Positions 62,508-64,000 of a stretch of 64,000 bases of DNA are shown piece by piece. Where the stretch lies: assembly GCA_013285425.1 (NCBI GenBank), contig CP053447.1, forward strand, positions 3,106,001-3,170,000. Reading direction: 5' to 3'. The first letter of the stretch is position 1. Each line of letters opens with the position of its first letter. Made by a program: the position numbers and the translations under genes. The notes beneath the pieces were generated by a model that worked only from the letters and a program-made list of their open reading frames with translations, was not told the origin of the DNA and did not search any database. The stretch is from Ignavibacteriota bacterium (GTDB taxonomy: Bacteria; Bacteroidota; Ignavibacteria; Ignavibacteriales; Ignavibacteriaceae).

Positions 62508-63623
62508 TTATTGTTCATTCAGCGTAATTGTCAGTCCAAGTTTCATAAATTTTACGGTCGGAATTACTTTTAACGCAAATTCCAATTGAATGTCTTTCCG
62601 TTCAGCAACGATTAGTCCCGAAACTTTTTGTCCATCCTTGCAAAGTTCTTCTTGTGTCCAACCCATATAGCGTAAAATCTGCCCTATGGTTTTGTCTGTT
62701 GCTTGCCGTTTAATTTCTATGACTACAAAATTTCCTTTTTCGTCAACGGCAAGAATATCCATTATGCCAACAGTCTGCGTATCGTATTGTCCGTTTTTTG
62801 GAATTTGTTCTTCTTCGTCAAAGTATTTTAGTTTTGGAAAAAGGCGGTGAAAATTTCGGTGCAACAAACTTTGATAATGCTGAACTTCTAATGCTTCAAA
62901 CTTTTGTTCTTCTACCTTTTCCGTAATTATCATTGGTTCACCGTCTGTTTCAGTTAGCTCTTTTGGAAAAGTATGGTAAAGCAGTCGGGCAAATTCAAAA
63001 TTTTCAAAAGTTATGTTCGTTATTTCTTCGAGTTTTTCTTTGACCTTTAAAAGTTTGAAATTGTATTCAAGATAAAGGTCAAGTCCTGTGTTTTCAGTGT
63101 CAAGACCACTTGAAAGTAACTTGGAAAGAAAATGGTCCTGGTCATTGAAAATTGGTAAAAATATGTCAGGGTAGTAAATGCTTAAAAGTTTTGGAATTAC
63201 TGTCCTGCCTGTCTTGAAGCCATTAATGTCTTTTGAAAGTTTGGCAATTTGAATAAGGTCTTTTGAAAATGTCCCGTCTGTTTGATAAGCAGTTCTGCTG
63301 TCAATGGAAGTGACTTTTTGAATTAGCGATTTGATTTTTTGAAAGTCGGTTTCGTAGCCGTATTTATATTTTGAGCCGCCTTTAATACTTCCGAGTATTC
63401 TCGTTCCCCATTCAAGGTCGTAAGCCATACAACCCTGTTTGCGCCCCAGTCCAGCGAAGTAGTCTTCTTTAGTCAGATTGTCAATCCGGTCATTATTGTA
63501 TGTCGCCCGAAACTGTTGTCTTAATACTTCACGTTCCTGGCTGTCATTTTCAGTCCATACGAAACTGTCAAGTCGTGATATGAGTTGTTCAATTGCTTCT
63601 TCGTTTATTATCGTTACTGCCAT
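62508..63623 (-). CDS. NucS-like PD-(D/E)XK endonuclease domain protein (DUF91)
   Basis: 371 aa. Residues about 1-230 are an uncharacterised helical N-terminus. The C-terminal 110 residues are an endonuclease NucS-type domain: IMDILAVDEKGNFVVIEIKR with Asp289 and Glu303-x-Lys305, then QILRYMGWTQEEL. It probably cleaves DNA as a repair or defence protein. Single gene in the accessory island. Confidence 0.75.
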   Translation of the reverse strand: MAVTIINEEAIEQLISRLDSFVWTENDSQEREVLRQQFRATYNNDRIDNLTKEDYFAGLGRKQGCMAYDLEWGTRILGSIKGGSKYKYGYETDFQKIKSLIQKVTSIDSRTAYQTDGTFSKDLIQIAKLSKDINGFKTGRTVIPKLLSIYYPDIFLPIFNDQDHFLSKLLSSGLDTENTGLDLYLEYNFKLLKVKEKLEEITNITFENFEFARLLYHTFPKELTETDGEPMIITEKVEEQKFEALEVQHYQSLLHRNFHRLFPKLKYFDEEEQIPKNGQYDTQTVGIMDILAVDEKGNFVVIEIKRQATDKTIGQILRYMGWTQEELCKDGQKVSGLIVAERKDIQLEFALKVIPTVKFMKLGLTITLNEQ

Positions 63624-64000
63624 ATGTTGCTGTGTCGTCTTTTAGAATTTCTGCCAACTTATTATCTCCCGCAATAATAAAAATTATAATTTTAATAAGA
63701 AAATTTTGTGCAGGAAAACAATGCTTCTTTATATTCAAGTAAGTAATTCAAAATTGTCTAAAATACAAATCGTGTTTGGAGATTTATTTTAGCCATAGGC
63801 TCATCAGCCTTTGGCTGAAAAGCACTTCAGCAATTTACAACGGAGAGTTTACCCGTTAAAAGCTGTCCGAAGGACTTCTTTGGAGGGATGAGTAACAGAA
63901 TAAGAGAATATTTGCAATAAAAAAGTTGAAGTTAAAGTCAGGATCTTTCATAAGCATCTATGAAGTCCTCTCTTGAGATTCCAGCTTGTGTACAGATAGT
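63624..64000. other. Terminal non-coding region with direct repeat
   Basis: Upstream region of the NucS-like gene followed by the right copy of the direct repeat and diverged flanking sequence. No gene is recognised up to the window edge. Confidence 0.4.
63671..63731. repeat. Long direct repeat, right copy
   Basis: Identical over 61 bp to 61372-61432. A weaker similarity (AAAATACAAA...TGTTTG.GGATTTAT) continues to about 63790 in the same order. It marks the right edge of the duplicated or inserted segment. Confidence 0.85.

Noticed and set aside
1..64000. tRNA or rRNA genes
   Set aside because: No cloverleaf with a GTTCGAAxC arm or rRNA-like stretch was recognised in the gaps between genes; this is by eye and not exhaustive.

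Overview
The window is AT-rich DNA with closely packed genes, mostly on the minus strand. It looks like a member of the Bacteroidota/Ignavibacteriota (FCB) lineage. The evidence is several exported proteins ending in a type IX secretion (Por) C-terminal sorting domain with the NYPNPFNP-type motif, many lipoproteins and signal peptides, SD sites of the AAGGAGAT type, and a complete Rnf operon. No rRNA or tRNA gene was recognised.

Layout. 1-10.7 kb: the tail of a probable sensor kinase, a DUF1684 lipoprotein, MsrA, a solitary ParA-type ATPase, a coiled-coil protein with a lipoprotein partner, an SPFH/Band-7 three-gene operon, a Cthe_2159-type beta-helix carbohydrate-binding protein, a small T9SS protein and an SGNH esterase. 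10.7-15.5 kb: a giant AMP-binding/GNAT protein broken near its N-terminus by one frameshift at an A8 tract. 15.6-19.7 kb: five small secreted, lipoprotein or membrane genes, each followed by a 187-247 bp attC-like repeat. This is a probable integron cassette array without a visible integrase. 20.5-22.7 kb: a broken outer-membrane protein gene and a multiply broken citrate synthase. 22.8-24.9 kb: a beta-CASP RNase and a lipoprotein. 25-28.5 kb: a restriction-modification pair whose two genes are separated by a REP-associated tyrosine transposase (RAYT) in a field of REP hairpins. 28.7-38.7 kb: SlyD, M1 and M3 peptidases, a thioredoxin-like protein, a lytic transglycosylase, an AlaX-like editing protein and T9SS cargo. 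39.2-40.5 kb: an IS256-family element. 40.6-43.9 kb: an M49-like peptidase, a GxxExxY gene with an internal stop, and a membrane acyltransferase. 43.9-51.7 kb: rseC, rnfB, apbE, a NusG-II protein, rnfA, E, G, D and C. 51.9-59.2 kb: a T9SS Asp-box protein, an MFS/POT transporter, a rhodanese/DUF6132/DUF302/thioredoxin cluster and an NlpE-META lipoprotein. 59.2-64 kb: an accessory island with two PD-(D/E)XK nuclease-like proteins, a toxin-antitoxin pair and a 61-bp direct repeat.

How genes work together. The Rnf block encodes a full ion-pumping ferredoxin:NAD+ oxidoreductase with its flavinylation enzyme ApbE. The restriction endonuclease and methyltransferase form one system that has been colonised by REP/RAYT elements. 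The rhodanese-DUF6132-DUF302-thioredoxin genes look like one sulfur/thiol redox operon. The SPFH, 171-aa and ribbon-helix-helix genes are translationally coupled or closely spaced.

Caution. At least ten otherwise well-conserved genes are interrupted by one- or two-base indels, often in homopolymers or short tandem repeats. Either the consensus sequence has indel errors or this genome carries many fresh pseudogenes. Fragments are listed separately here and the reconstructed genes are described in their entries.
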